From positions 64,233,081 through 64,297,080 of the forward strand of contig NC_090757.1 of the NCBI RefSeq assembly GCF_036898095.1: 64,000 bases of DNA, given 5' to 3'. Within the stretch, counting starts at the first letter, position 1; each line of letters starts with the position of its first letter. A program made the position numbers and the translations under genes. Under the pieces are notes generated by a model, which saw nothing but the letters and a program-made list of their open reading frames with translations, was not told the origin of the DNA and ran no database searches. Positions 43,524 to 54,240 of the stretch are shown piece after piece. The stretch comes from Palaemon carinicauda. Its lineage: Eukaryota; Arthropoda; Malacostraca; Decapoda; Palaemonidae.

Positions 43524-46292
43524 CTAGTGTTTGTGGCCTCGGCTGCTCCCTCTAGGATTCTTGCCTCCCCTGGAGGACTTTTTGCTTTTCCTATCCTTGA
43601 CAGGAAAGGGCTTAGACACCACGGTCTTCACTGCTGTCGTTGATTTAGCGGTCTTGGTTGGACGGGACTGCTGTGGTGCTGGAGGCTTATAGGGCTTAGA
43701 TGTTAAAGCCCTATGAAGGAGGGAGTCTTGATGAGACTTCCTCCACCTTTCAGCGGCCTGTTCCACATCCTTAGGGTCAAACAAGATGGATCCTTCTAAA
43801 GAAGAATGTCTGAGCCTATTGATCTCGGTGCTACGGACCTTCTGATGGAATCTCTCAGCCACCGAAACCCAACGTTTCAGGATGGTGTTTGCCCACAAGT
43901 TCGAGACTTGGTGGGCCAGAAACTCGATCGTGCGAGTGCCTGAGAGAAGGAACGTCTCCATAGCTTTCCTGGTACGTTCTTTGGAGAAATCCTCAGAGCG
44001 TATCAGGATACCTAAGGTCCCTAACCAGATGTCGAGCCACGAAGTGGCTTGCATAGCACACTTCGCAACCTTCTCCTGGTTAAGGATCTCGGTTGCCGAG
44101 AACGAGACCTGCCAGTTGGAGAGTCTCTCAAGAGAGACTCCCCTGGTAAGCTCTTCCAACGAGTGGTGGAGAGGAAGAGCTAAACAAGACTCCTCCAAGA
44201 TCTCAAAGTACCTCCGCTGCTGTACGCGAGGAGGTGGAAGGAGCTTGTTGGTGGCACTGGAATGGTTGGAGGAGGACATCTTAGAGAGCTGTACAGTGAT
44301 CTTGTCTCTGGTACTCTTAACCCCCTGAGTCTAGGGCAGAGCTGCACTGGTCTTAAAGGGTTTCTGAGTACCGAATACACGGTCCAAGACCGTGTCCTTG
44401 CCCTCTCGAGGAGGGATCTCTGGGTCGAAAAACCCATTGAGAGCCCTCAGAGTCAGAACTTGCCAAAATGCATGTTCTGACTCTTGCTGTTCTCCTCCTG
44501 ACGTAGGACTTGCAGCGAGGTCTCCTGTCCCCAAAGGCTCTTCTTGGGGAGATTCGTGGACGTTCTCTGAGTGGCTAGTTGGCTCCTTCCTGGTTCTTGT
44601 AGAGGCCTTTGGTAATGTCTTAGAGTTCTTAGATTCCTTCGTGGGAAGGATGTAGGACTCTAACATTGAAGATGGTAAGTTCCTTTCAGCCCCCACTTGA
44701 GAAGACATCTCAGCGTGAGGAGAGGCTTCCCTCATTGGTGCGATGGGGGAAAGTCTCACCTCCCGTGATTCCCCTGAGGACGGGAAGTCCTCGTCCGACA
44801 GGGAAGGAGAGATAGTCTGGGAGAAGTCAACTTAGACTTCCCAACAGCGCCCAGATCAGAAGATCGTGGGCGCGCAGGAGAGATGACTGCTGGGCGAGCA
44901 GGACATTGCTGGCGCGTAGGAGAGCGCTGGCGTGTTGGAGAGCACTGGCGTGTAGGAGAGCGCTGGCGCGCAGGAGGTTGATGGCGCGCAGAGGAGCACT
45001 GACGCGCAGGAGGTTGATGGCGCGCAGAGGAGCACTGACGCGCAGGTGAGGGTTGGTGCGCAGCTGGGCGTGGGCGTGTATCTGTTTGCTCAGGCAAAGT
45101 CTGGCGCGCAGGAGAACGTGGGCGCGTATGGGAAGTATGCGCGCGTTGGCGCATACACCCTTGATGCCCTGTATTAGGGTTAGATGACGAGGCCTGAAGA
45201 GCGTGGAGGTCAGTATTCGTTGGTGCGTAGCGCGCATCAGCATCCAGGAAAGGCGACGGCAGGTCGGCAGGTCTGACGGGTGGAAGGTTAACGTGTCCTT
45301 TGAAAGGATGACCTTCCACCGAAGGGGATCGCGAACGATCCGCAGAAAGGTCCAGGACCAAAGCAGGAACAGTCGGTGATCGATGACGAGTCTCCTCTGC
45401 GGGGGACTGCAACGAAGATGTAGAACCAAAGAGGCGCCTCCTCACCGCAGGTGAAGGAAGGCCTCTCTGGCGAAGAGGAAGGCGAGCCTTGTGACGAGTA
45501 CGCCCTCTGGGGGCCGTTGGATCAGCAAGCTGACCTTCTGCAGTCCTCCAAAGAGGAGTCTCTGTAAGTGAACTCCCAGGAGGGGTAGAAAAACTAGCAG
45601 GAGAGACTGTTGGACTTAGTTTCTCCTTCGTAGGTTGAAGAGGAACGGGAGAAACTAAGCCGTCAGCTACTGTAGGGTTTGAAGAGGCAGAGGTGATGGG
45701 TGATACCGCATTGGATACCTCTGACGCCACAACATCGACAAGAGACAGAAGATCAACCTCTGCCGGAGGCGGCGATTGCTTGACAGCGGCACCCAATCGG
45801 ATGTAGTCAAGTAAGACTTCCTTGGAGGGCGAACCCTCGAGCCCCAAGGAAGACCAAAGCTGAAATAAAGGGATTAGTGACAAATCTCCCCCGGGGGAGA
45901 GGTGGAGTTGCTTCGCTAGGGGAAGCAACGCCATCTCTTGAACCCCGAGTTTGGAAAACAGTACAACGGTCTACGCTACCACTCGACGGTCTCTCGAAAG
46001 AGACCGACCAAGTGGGAGCTTCGGAGGAGGTTTGAGCAACGGAATAAGAGGCCTTGGGTTTTTCTCCTTTCAAAGAAACCTTCGAAGGAGAAATATCCCG
46101 TTTGGACTTCTTCTTCCGTCGCCGCGAAAACCTCTCCCACTGGGAGGTAGACCACTCCCTACACTCACTACACTTGTTATCGCTATCACACCGTTGACCT
46201 CTACAGGAAGGACAAAGGGCGTGAGGGTCGGTCTCGACCGCCGACATGAACGTTCCATAGGGGTGGTCGGGTAATCCAGGGCAGGTGCGCAT
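43524..46292 (-). pseudogene. DIRS gag (copy B)
   Basis: Starts at ATG 46292 with MRTCPGLPDHPYGTF and a Cys cluster CPSCRGQRCDSDNKCSEC, followed by a basic stretch RRRKKKSKRD, a single KPKAS motif and ERPSSGS. A frame change near 45920 leads to 44756-45934 (ETPLWRTAEGQLAD, then the RS-like module). Another near 44757 leads to 44331-44759 (ESEHAFWQVLT), in the same frame as 43524-44279 but for one TAG at 44331-44333. The latter holds the capsid-like region (ERTRKAMETFLLSGTRTIEF) and a basic Lys/Ser/Arg tail. The protein would be the structural, nucleic-acid-binding Gag. Copy D has Cys at the TAG position. Confidence 0.85.
44850..45135 (-). repeat. RS-like gag module, short form (copy B)
   Basis: Minus strand reads SPARQ, HQPPARQCSSAR, RQRSPTRQCSPTRQ and similar, about 12-15 six-residue units. 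On DNA it is a series of GGCGCGCAGGAG-type 18- and 36-bp repeats (GTTGATGGCGCGCAGAGG at two places near 44970 and 45010). It is the shortest version of the module in the window and perhaps nearest the ancestral state. Confidence 0.8.
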
Positions 46293-46587
46293 AAGTAGCA
46301 GAGGCCAACTTCACACACAAAATTGTCAAAGAAAAAGCATTAATGGCTGCCAATGAGCGGCGAGGATGACAGCGGACACGTCCGCCTACCATCCAAGCTG
46401 AGAGCAAAGTGAGTTCAAGGCCAGGTGTGTTTGAGGGGGGGGGGGTTAACGAGCCACCCTCACCTACCCCCGCTAACTAGCAGTGTGGGTAGTAAACCCT
46501 CGTTAAATCTTAATGGCTTGTCATTTCAGCTACGCGCGAAAGTAATACCCTTATTAAATAGCGTGGTTTGTATTCCAGTTACGGAAC
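46293..46587 (-). repeat. DIRS 5' inverted terminal repeat and short leader (copy B)
   Basis: Minus strand begins GTTCCGTAACTGGAATAC at 46587. It includes a G-rich run (plus strand 46435-46446) next to the GC-rich foldback. The gag ATG follows at 46292 with no long leader. Confidence 0.85.
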
Positions 46588-46695
46588 AACTAACATTTCT
46601 GAGCTTCGTAAACTAATCTTTTTAGTACAAGGTTTAATACTGTATTGACAAAAACACTAAATAGTTCTTACCTATTATCAATTTATGCACAAAAA
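46588..46695. other. 108-bp spacer between DIRS copies B and C
   Basis: AT-rich host DNA (TTTTTAGTACAAGGTTTAAT). No repeat recognised. Confidence 0.7.
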
Positions 46696-46950
46696 TGACA
46701 AATTCGGAGATAATTTGTATTTTTCATAACCATACAAACCTTAGCTATTTACATAGGGTATTACTTTCGGCGTAGCTGAAATGACGGGCCATTAGATTTT
46801 TAACGAAGGTTAACTACCCCTGCTCTAGTTAGAAGGGGGTAGGGGAGGGGTAGCTAGCTACCCCTCGCCCCTCACACACTGGTGAACTGATTCACTTCGC
46901 TTAAGAGGTAGGACTTGACTTGGGGGACAGGGCTGGTGGGCAAATATGTG
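46696..46950 (-). repeat. DIRS 3' inverted terminal repeat with extension (copy C)
   Basis: 46745-46870 is the inverted complement of 54320-54450 (CATAGGGTATTACTTTCGGC against GCCGAAAGTAATACCCTATG). Outer extension at 46696-46744. Confidence 0.88.
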
Positions 46951-47050
46951 TAAATAGCTAAGGTTTGTATGGCTAGGAAAAATACAAATTATCTCCGAAT
47001 TTGTCATTTGTTCCGTAACCGAAATACAAACCACGCTATTTACATAGGGT
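46951..47050 (-). repeat. DIRS internal complementary region (copy C)
   Basis: Inverted complement of the 3' extension (TAGCTAAGGTTTGTATGG) joined at about 47009 to the inverted complement of the 5' end (GTTCCGTAACCGAAATAC... TACATAGGGT). It carries the CATAGGGT variant seen at both ends of this copy and not in A or B. Confidence 0.88.
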
Positions 47051-47529
47051 GACTTACCCCTTAGGAAGGATGGAAAGTCCCCAGCCATACTGGCTTTGGC
47101 TTTACCCGGGGACTCAGAATCCGAGTGAGCAGCACTTCGAGAAAAAGAGTCCCTGCACCTCGCAAGTTCCTTGCTCCGCAAGGAGTGTGCGGCCTACATA
47201 AGCTTGTGTGTGGAGGGAAGAAGCGTGACTTGTCCTAGGCAGTCGACCTGAAGACCTTTAGATGGAATTCTGGACTAGGACTTTCCCAATACCACCTCGT
47301 CAGGGTATGGGGGACGCGAACAGTATCATTTTAATACTAGGAACACAAGGAAGCATGGTTTACCTGCAGAGGTTTGAGGTCAGCTATGCAGAGAACCTAG
47401 GATGCTGCTTTCCCCAAGAGAGGGGAGGATGAAGAAAGGAGTAAGGGCCAGACATACCTCTTTCAATCATGCAGTCTGACACCGGGTAACAATACCCCCA
47501 ACCTTTTGCTACCTGTCCATTAAGGAGCC

Positions 47530-48135
47530 TGAGGTTAGAACAGCTGTTGTTTAGCCACCACAGGCCGATAGAAAAACGTATCGAGGCTCCTGTGGGTCAC
47601 GTCCTGCAAGTAGTGAGCTGTGAAGGTCGTCCGACGCTTCCAGACTCCAGTTTGTAGCACCTGCGTCACAGAGTAGTCTTCTTAGAGATGTTGCGATGCC
47701 TCTGACATCGTGTGCTCTAAGGCTACATGATGGAGGAGGGTCTGGATTCAGGGTGAGATGGATGGTTCTAGAATCCAGGCTGCAAAGGTATTCTTGGTGA
47801 CCCTCCTCTTCGTCCTTCCTGTGCTCCCAAACAGGGCTGCACGTGAGGACGAACTGCAGCTGTTCTTTAAGATAACACCTCTGACTCCTTGCTGGGCATA
47901 GTAGGAGAAGGCCTTGGTCATCTGTTACAGAACGGAGACTCGAAATCCTGAAGGAGTCGAACCGAAGGTTTGGGACTCCAAGATCTTGAGTCTACAAACC
48001 GACTCAGGGACGAACCCGAACGTTACCTCTCCCTATCCTCTTGAATGGGCGAAGTCGTACGAGAGACCATGAAGTACGCTGATACGCTTGGCCGAAGCCA
48101 GAGCGAGCCGGAGCACCGTCTTCTAAGTCAGGTGC
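47530..48135 (-). pseudogene. DIRS tyrosine recombinase (copy C), decayed
   Basis: Nucleotide-level match to 40966-41570 of copy B. The minus-strand segment around 48075-48100 still encodes ASAKRISVLH, retaining the first catalytic Arg lost in copy B. Elsewhere no frame stays open: a ~40-base deletion near 47690 removes part of the region between the HxxR box and the Tyr box. Inactive. Confidence 0.7.
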
Positions 48136-48179
48136 CTGTCAGATGACTAGCGTAATGGTTCACAGGGAGAAGCCTTAAG

Positions 48180-50300
48180 ATCCCTAAGAACCCGAGCCAT
48201 GTACCATGGAGGAGGTCTCACTTCCGACTGGGTGCAGGTAAGTTCGTAGCTTTGTATGAGCGAAGAAAGATCCAGCGAGGAGGAATTGTCTAACCTTAGA
48301 GCCTGAAGGCCAGGCTTGAGGCTGAGCGATAGGCTTTACCGCCGAGAGCAAAAGGCGCCATTCCTCCCGCAGATGGACAATAACTCCGCTAATGCTGGAA
48401 TAGTGGCATCGAGGGGAGAGATACCTCTCCCACGACACCAACCACAGAAGACTACACCTCGCCTGGTGGACCCCTGCGGGTGACTTCGCAGGTGTCAAGA
48501 CATCCGCTCTGCGACCTGTCGCGGAACGCCTCTCTCAGTGAGGAGATGCTGGATGGACTCCAGGCATGGAGCCGAAGCGGAGCTATGGCTTGTGGTAGAT
48601 GTAGTGGTGTGGTTGCTATAGCTCTTGTCGTGGGGAAACCTCTCTCGGGAGTTCCATCAAGGGATGCAGAAGGTTCGGAAACCACTCTGCCTGATGCCGT
48701 AGCGGAGCTATCAGAGTCATCGACAGGTTGACCGAAAGTCTGGTCTTGTTGAGCCCCCTTTCCCCACAGACCCAACGGTGGCAAGGCGTGACGTTGATGT
48801 TGTCCCACCGATGTGGGAAGACATCTCGGCAGGGTACCTTGGGGTCCGGGGCTGGGGAGAAGTACAGCGACAGCTTGAAATTCAAGGTCGTCGCGAACAG
48901 GACCACAAGGTCCGAGCTTGCTGGCTACTGGGGGTTCCAAAGACCACTCGGTTCTCTCTATCTGCGATGCCCTGTTCCGACTGTCGGAGAGCACATTCCT
49001 TGTCCGGAATGAAGCGAGCTGATAGTGGTATTGAGTGGACTTCGGCTTATCTCAGTATCTCTACTGTAGGATGGGAAGACTGTTATGAAAAAGTACCTCT
49101 CCGCTTGATGAAAAGCAACTACCGTGGTGTTGTCGCTCACGGAGTGACTCGCCGGGGCCTGTTGGGACTGTTGACGGCCAGAATATGGCCTTCATCCCTA
49201 CCAATTGATGTGTAGGTACCCTTCCAGCTCTGGCCATAGGCTTGAGATCCTTTGGTTCAGAACGTGGCCCCCACCTTTTTTGACGCATCCGAGGACAACA
49301 TCAAATGCGGAGGAGGGACGAGAAGATCCACTCTCTAGCAAAGGCTTCGTAGGTCAACCACCACTGCAGGATCCCTCGTTTGGCAGGTCCCATAGGACCA
49401 GAATGTCTGGGGAATCGTGGTCTTGATTCCACCGGGACTTGAGTCGCCAAAGCAGGAGACTCATTCCGAGGCGAGTGTTAGGGACTAGAGGGGTCAAGGA
49501 GGAAGGTGACCTAGGAGGCGTAACCAGAAAAGGGCTGGAGACTCTCCTCACCTGAGGAAAGGTTCTCCTACTCTCCTCCGCCTTGCTATCCTGTCATCTG
49601 AAGGGAAGGCTTAACGGAGATTGGAGACTAAAATTAAGCCTAGATATACCGGTTGTTGCGATGGAAACAGAGAAAACTTCTCGAGATTTACCATGATCCT
49701 TAGATCTTGGCAAAGTCCCAGAGGCTTGTCTCGGCATCGAAGAAGGGTCGATACCAAAACCGCCCGGGTAACCAGTCATCCAGAAAGCGAAGGAGGCGGA
49801 TGCCGCTCCTGTGTGGACATGAGGGTTTGGGATGAACTTCCTGGTGAATGCCTGCGGAGCTGAGGAAAGATCGAAACACCGCACCTTGAACTGGTATATC
49901 TGTTGCCTAGGCTGAATTCCAAGTACTTCCTGTAAAGACGGATGGATTGGGATCTGGAAGTACCTGTCTCTCGGATCCAGTATGCACGTGAAGTCTTGTG
50001 GTTTCCCTACAAGTCTGATCGAAACTGTTGTATCATACTGACCGAAGTTTGTACGACAAACTCGTTCAGGGCTAAGAGGACGATGGCGGGTCGCCAGCCT
50101 TCAGGCGCTTCTTACAAGAAAGAGTCGTTTGAAGAACCTTGGGGGGAGCCGCCTTCTAGAGCATGGTCTCGCCCTCTGCCCGAGGGGCTAGCCCCTTTGC
50201 CGTTCCCATGGCATAGGGGCTCAGCGACACCGGATTCGCTGACAGGGGAGGAAGAGATGTTACGAAACGGGACACGAAACCCCTGGCTGATCATGGAGAT
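48180..50300 (-). pseudogene. DIRS RT/RNase H/methyltransferase-like region (copy C), decayed
   Basis: Minus-strand order: a start-like region near 50294, RT homology at about 49560-50100 (ALNEF, RCFDLSSAPQAFTRKF near 49870), RNase H at 48960-49440 with SDNTTVVAFHQ near 49135, and the segment LFATTLNFKLSLYFSPAPDP ... MTLIAPLRHQAEWFPNLL at 48616-48906. The last resembles the Dam-type methyltransferase domain found between RNase H and recombinase in many DIRS elements. The frames are short and shift many times. Confidence 0.7.
48616..48906 (-). pseudogene. Methyltransferase-like segment of DIRS pol (copy C)
   Basis: A 96-codon open frame, with LFATTLNFKL, SPAPDP, RWDN and LIAPLRHQAEWFPNLL in order. 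This pattern corresponds to the Dam-like N6-adenine methyltransferase domain of DIRS pol by my recollection. The typical hydrophobic-Pro-Pro motif is altered (the middle reads VTPCHRW). Copy A has a counterpart at 26600-26940. Copy B lacks it. Confidence 0.55.
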
Positions 50301-51329
50301 CGTTCAGGAATCGGCCCCGAGTTGCTGCCACTTGAAGGCGCAAATCCAGGCATCCCCCCCCACTGGGGGATGCAGGTTGGGGTTGCCAATCCTAGCGTTT
50401 GCGGACTAGGCCGCCCCCTCTAAGATTATTGCCCTCCCAGGAGGGCTCCTCGCCCTTCTTCCCCGACAGGAGGGGGGGAGGCTGCATAGACACCTTGTCT
50501 AGCTGCCCGTGCCGGTTCTGATGTCCTAGGCTGAACGAGGCTGTAGAAGTTGAGGCGCTGGAGGCTTGTAGGGACTGGATATAAGCGCCTTGGAGGAGCG
50601 AATCTTGATACGATTCTCCCCACCTCTCAGTTGCTCGTTCCTTGTCCTTTGGCTGAAACAATCCCCTTCCAAGGATGGAAGAGAGTCTGGGTTGCCGAAA
50701 TCCACGGTAGGGACCAACGAGAGAAAACCTCTCAGTCACTGCATCTCAATGCTTCAACATCGAGTTTGTCCCCAAGTTCGACACTTGGTGTCAGGAAACG
50801 AAAGGTGCACGTGTCCGAGAGGAGGAAAGTTCCATAACCTTCCCGGAGCTTCCTTGTATCAAACCTCGGGTCGCGACCGGATGGCCAGAGACTCATGCTT
50901 GACGATCAGCCACGAGGTGGCCTGCCTGGCACCCTTCGCGGCTTCCTCCTGGTTCAAGATTCCCGAAAATGAAAATGTCACCTGCCCGGCGGAGAGTTTC
51001 TCGAGGGAAAAACCCCGGAAGGTCCGTTGCACGGAATGGTGGAGAGGAAGAGCTAAATCAGGCTACCCCATGATCTCGAAGTATTCCCGCTGTTGACGAC
51101 TGACAGACTCAGTGTCAGCAGCCACCGTTGGAGGGAAGGGAATCGGGCGATCCTGAGGAGAAGGATGATGGGGCCTACCTGAAGAGGGAGAAGAATGTTA
51201 CCTAGACTCTTCTGAAAATTCTTCATGGTTTGTACATGTCGTGACTATGATGATCTGAAAGTACGCGCTCCAGAAACACTTGCCAGGTTGCCTGTGTTGC
51301 GAAAACCCGACTGGAATCGCGGTCGAAAT

Positions 51330-52480
51330 CGCCCTTGGCGCTCGCGCGATGGTACAATCGTTGGTTCGCGCGCGGGCGAACATGTGTGCGCATGCGCGTG
51401 AGGACGCGTGGGCGCGTGGGCGCGTAGGCGCGCGCGGGCGCGTGGGCGTGTGGGCGCGGTCGGAAGACCGAAAACGCGTAAGTGAGCGATGGCGCGTTGG
51501 CACGATTGGCGAGCGATGGTTCATTGCGGGAGATGGAGCGTCGTCGAGCGATGGCGTGTTGGCGAGCGATGGTGTGTAGCGACCGATCGCGTACAGGAGA
51601 GCCAACGCGTGGCCGCGTACGGCGATCTGAAGCATGAGTGCGTTGGCGCGTTGGCGCGTTGGCGCCTTGGCGCGTTGAAAACGCTAGCGGGCAGGCGAAG
51701 AATCGCGCGCGATTGTTAGGAGATCGCCGGCGCGTAGGAGATCGATGGAGCGCGGTTGCGCGGCCGGAAGATATCAGCGAGGGGCAGAACCAGATGGTGA
51801 GGTTGCGCATAATAGCAAACGCTCTTGGGCGAGAACAGAAGACTTCTCGTGGGCGCGCGGGCGCTCAGAGACTCGGTCAAATCTAGAGCACAGAAGATTG
51901 TCGGCGAGGAGGTGAAGGAATCAAGACTTTCGCCTCCACCCACATCTGGAAGCTCGTGGAGAACGCTGGTGCGCCTTGCGCACATCAGGAAAAGGGCAAG
52001 CAGATGTGCGCTGGCGAGAAGGTGAACGAGGGTGTAAAAAGAAGGAACAATCTCCTTGCCTGTGCCTAGATCCAAAGATCGTGGGCGCGAGGGCAAACGT
52101 TGGCACGCATTGCTCACATTAGAAAAGGGAGCGCAGATGTGTGCTGGCGCGCAGGTGATCATGGGCGTACAGGAGACTGTTGGCGCCCAAGGCGCGTAGC
52201 AGGAAAGAGCGTTCAGAAGTGCGGTGGCGAGCTGAAGAGGGCTGGCGCACAGAAGGACTCCGAGGCGCAGGTGAGCGCTGGCGCGCAGGTGAGCGCTGGC
52301 GCGCAGGTGAGCGCTGGCGCGCAGGTGAGCGCTGGCGCGCAGGTGAGCGCTGGCGATCAGGAGATCTACGGCGAGACTCAGCTACAGGAGATCGCAGGAG
52401 AGAAGTCTGGAACACAGCAGGAGAGCGTAAGAGCGCTACAGCGCGCGAGCGCGCAGGAAAACGTGGGCGCGCAGGTAAAA
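51330..52480 (-). repeat. RS-like gag array (copy C)
   Basis: Includes a clean 18-bp tandem at 52262-52352, GCGCAGGTGAGCGCTGGC, five units, reading RQRSPA on the minus strand, and 9-bp GTTGGCGCG units at 51641-51678. GC-rich, strongly CpG-rich. Opposite-strand AQVSAG frames are by-products. Confidence 0.88.
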
Positions 52481-52667
52481 CTTGGCACTTAAGGGACTTA
52501 CCCACAATGTGGAGTAAGCCCTTAGCCCCAAAGGGACCGGTGTTCGTAGGAAACGAGGTACGTTGCCGCCCACAGCGCATCTGCGTCCAGGAGAAGGTCT
52601 AGCAGGAGGATCCTCTGCGGGGAGGGTGAAGATGAAGACGACCACAGGCAGGAGCACCATCATCCGA

Positions 52668-53040
52668 CCTCCGAAGAGGAGTCTCTGTAGTGAACTCCCC
52701 CAACGGGGAGAAGCACTCGCAGGAGAGACCGTGGCATCAGCTGCCCCCGAAGGGGACTGAGCCCTCAGCAACAACAGCAGAAGGAGACCTCCGAAGAGGA
52801 GTCTCTCTGGTGAACTTACCCCTCCGGGGAAGAAACACTCGCAGGAGAGACCGTAGGGCTCAGCTGTCCCCCAAAGGGGACTGAGCCTTCAGCAACAACA
52901 GCAGAAGGAGCCCTCCGAAGAGAAGTCTCTATGAGTGTCCTCTGTCGCGAACGAGAGAGGAAAACTTCGTAGAAGAGACTGAAGATGGAGCCCAAGGGCC
53001 AAAGGGTCAGCCAGTGACCTAGGAGCCAACCTCCGAAGAG
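52668..53040 (-). repeat. ~122-bp tandem repeat in gag (copy C)
   Basis: CCTCCGAAGAGGAGTCTCT recurs at 52668 and 52788 and, with one change, at 52912 (steps 120 and 124), with ACTCGCAGGAGAGACCGT and CAGCAACAACAGCAGAAGGA inside each unit. It is absent from copies A and B, so it is copy-specific. Confidence 0.85.
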
Positions 53041-53180
53041 GCGCTCCTGCAGCTGCTCAGCCCCTTGAGCGTAGCTGCAGGTGAGACCGCTCAGCACCAA
53101 GAGCATAGTCGCACAAAAACTACGGTCCGAGAAGTAACCGCTCAGCCCCTTGAGCAAGGTTACAAAAGCGGTCACTCAGC

Positions 53181-54240
53181 ACCAAGAGCAAAACCTCCGG
53201 AGGACCAGGAACATATTATAATTATTAAAGGTAAGAGAAGTTTCCCCCGAAAGGGAAAGAAACTCAAACCTGGGCAGGTAACCTCCCTCGGAAGGGAAGT
53301 TACCCACCCAAGGAGGCGAACCTCCTGAGAGTTCTAACATGAACTGAAGAGCTGTCGGGTGCCTCGGGAGAACTACCAGGAGAAGGAGACACGCCCCTGA
53401 TGAAGTCCTATAGAGGAGGCAGCAACAGCCGACTCCCCGAGTCCCAACAAGACAGCTCTGCTTCGTTGTCACATTAGGCAAACGGAAAACAGATCGTTAA
53501 CTGTGAAAATAAAAAGTAATTAGTTAACATTCATTCCCTCGGGAAGACTCCGAAGAGGAAACCCGAGGGAAAAGAACACAAGAATTACATAACAGGCAAG
53601 AGCCCCAACCCCACCTACATTTACGGGAAGGGGGAAGGGCGAGAACTGTAACCAAAACTGAATTATAACAGTTATAAAAAGCAATTCATAAAGGAATGTT
53701 CACTAAAAGTAAGAACGAAACACCCCGAAGGGAAATGTTCTAAAAAGCTGAAAAGTTAACAAATACAATTAGCTTTAATAATAAAAAAATAATTGAGATA
53801 AAAAGTATTGCGTAGCAACTCCACCCGAAAGGAGGAGCTATCGTAGAAAACGTAGTAAAAGGTGAACGACCTCCAGAGAGAGAGAGAGACCGTAGTCAAA
53901 CTACACTCTCGCGATCCTACGCTGAACCCCACCTTCCCCGTAGGAAAAGAGGAGTAGCGGAGAACAGAATAATAAGTCCAGCGATGACGACTCCCCACGG
54001 CGCCCGTGGAAGGAGGCGACCGAAGGACCAAGGAAGAGATCGCGGCCCATGAAAATACATCGTAGTGGCCTGACTGCCGGCGGCCACACGGTGATATCGT
54101 ACACACACACACACAGCACGAACACTGAAAAGGAAACTTACTGATTTCTATACTCAAATATATACATAAACATAAAAACATGTTTACATATATACATGAG
54201 TAAAGAAAGTAAGTAATTAAGTAAAGACAAAACAATAAAT
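53181..54240 (-). other. DIRS 5' leader (copy C)
   Basis: Homologous to 31413-32270 with an extra ~150-bp segment at about 53915-54055. The candidate intron lies within. No coding frame with motifs. Confidence 0.65.
53501..54141 (-). other. Candidate spliceosomal intron in DIRS leader (copy C)
   Basis: Donor CA/GTAAGT at 54141 and acceptor ...TTTTATTTTCACAG ending at 53501 on the minus strand, about 641 nt. The same two signals in the same local context occur in copy A. Inference only. Confidence 0.4.

Larger units (their letters stand above)
40121..46587 (-). mobile_element. DIRS-type retrotransposon, both ends present (copy B)
   Basis: About 6.5 kb and the most readable DIRS copy. Minus-strand order: 5' repeat (to 46587), Cys-rich gag with a short RS-like module, RT/RNase H, tyrosine recombinase, internal complementary region 40375-40480, 3' repeat ending TGACAAATTC at 40121. 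It differs from copies A and C by a short leader with no candidate intron and by lacking the methyltransferase-like segment. Gag begins right after the 5' repeat. The genes carry nonsense codons and frameshifts, but domains are recognisable along their full length. Copy C begins only 108 bases to the right. Confidence 0.9.
50340..53180 (-). pseudogene. DIRS gag (copy C), decayed with expanded RS-like region
   Basis: The basic C-terminal tail and capsid-like region lie at 50392-51090 on the minus strand (the 50590-50700 region matches KLRHSSILGKSLF in copy A). An RS-like array at 51330-52480 is followed upstream by a ~122-bp tandem repeat at 52668-53040 encoding ETSLRRAPSAVVAEG-type peptides, the counterpart of ETPLWRTAEG in copy B. 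Frameshifts are frequent. Confidence 0.65.

Noticed and set aside
52100..52492. + strand frame with AQVSAG repeats
   Set aside because: Opposite-strand reading of the 18-bp RS-like units in copy C.
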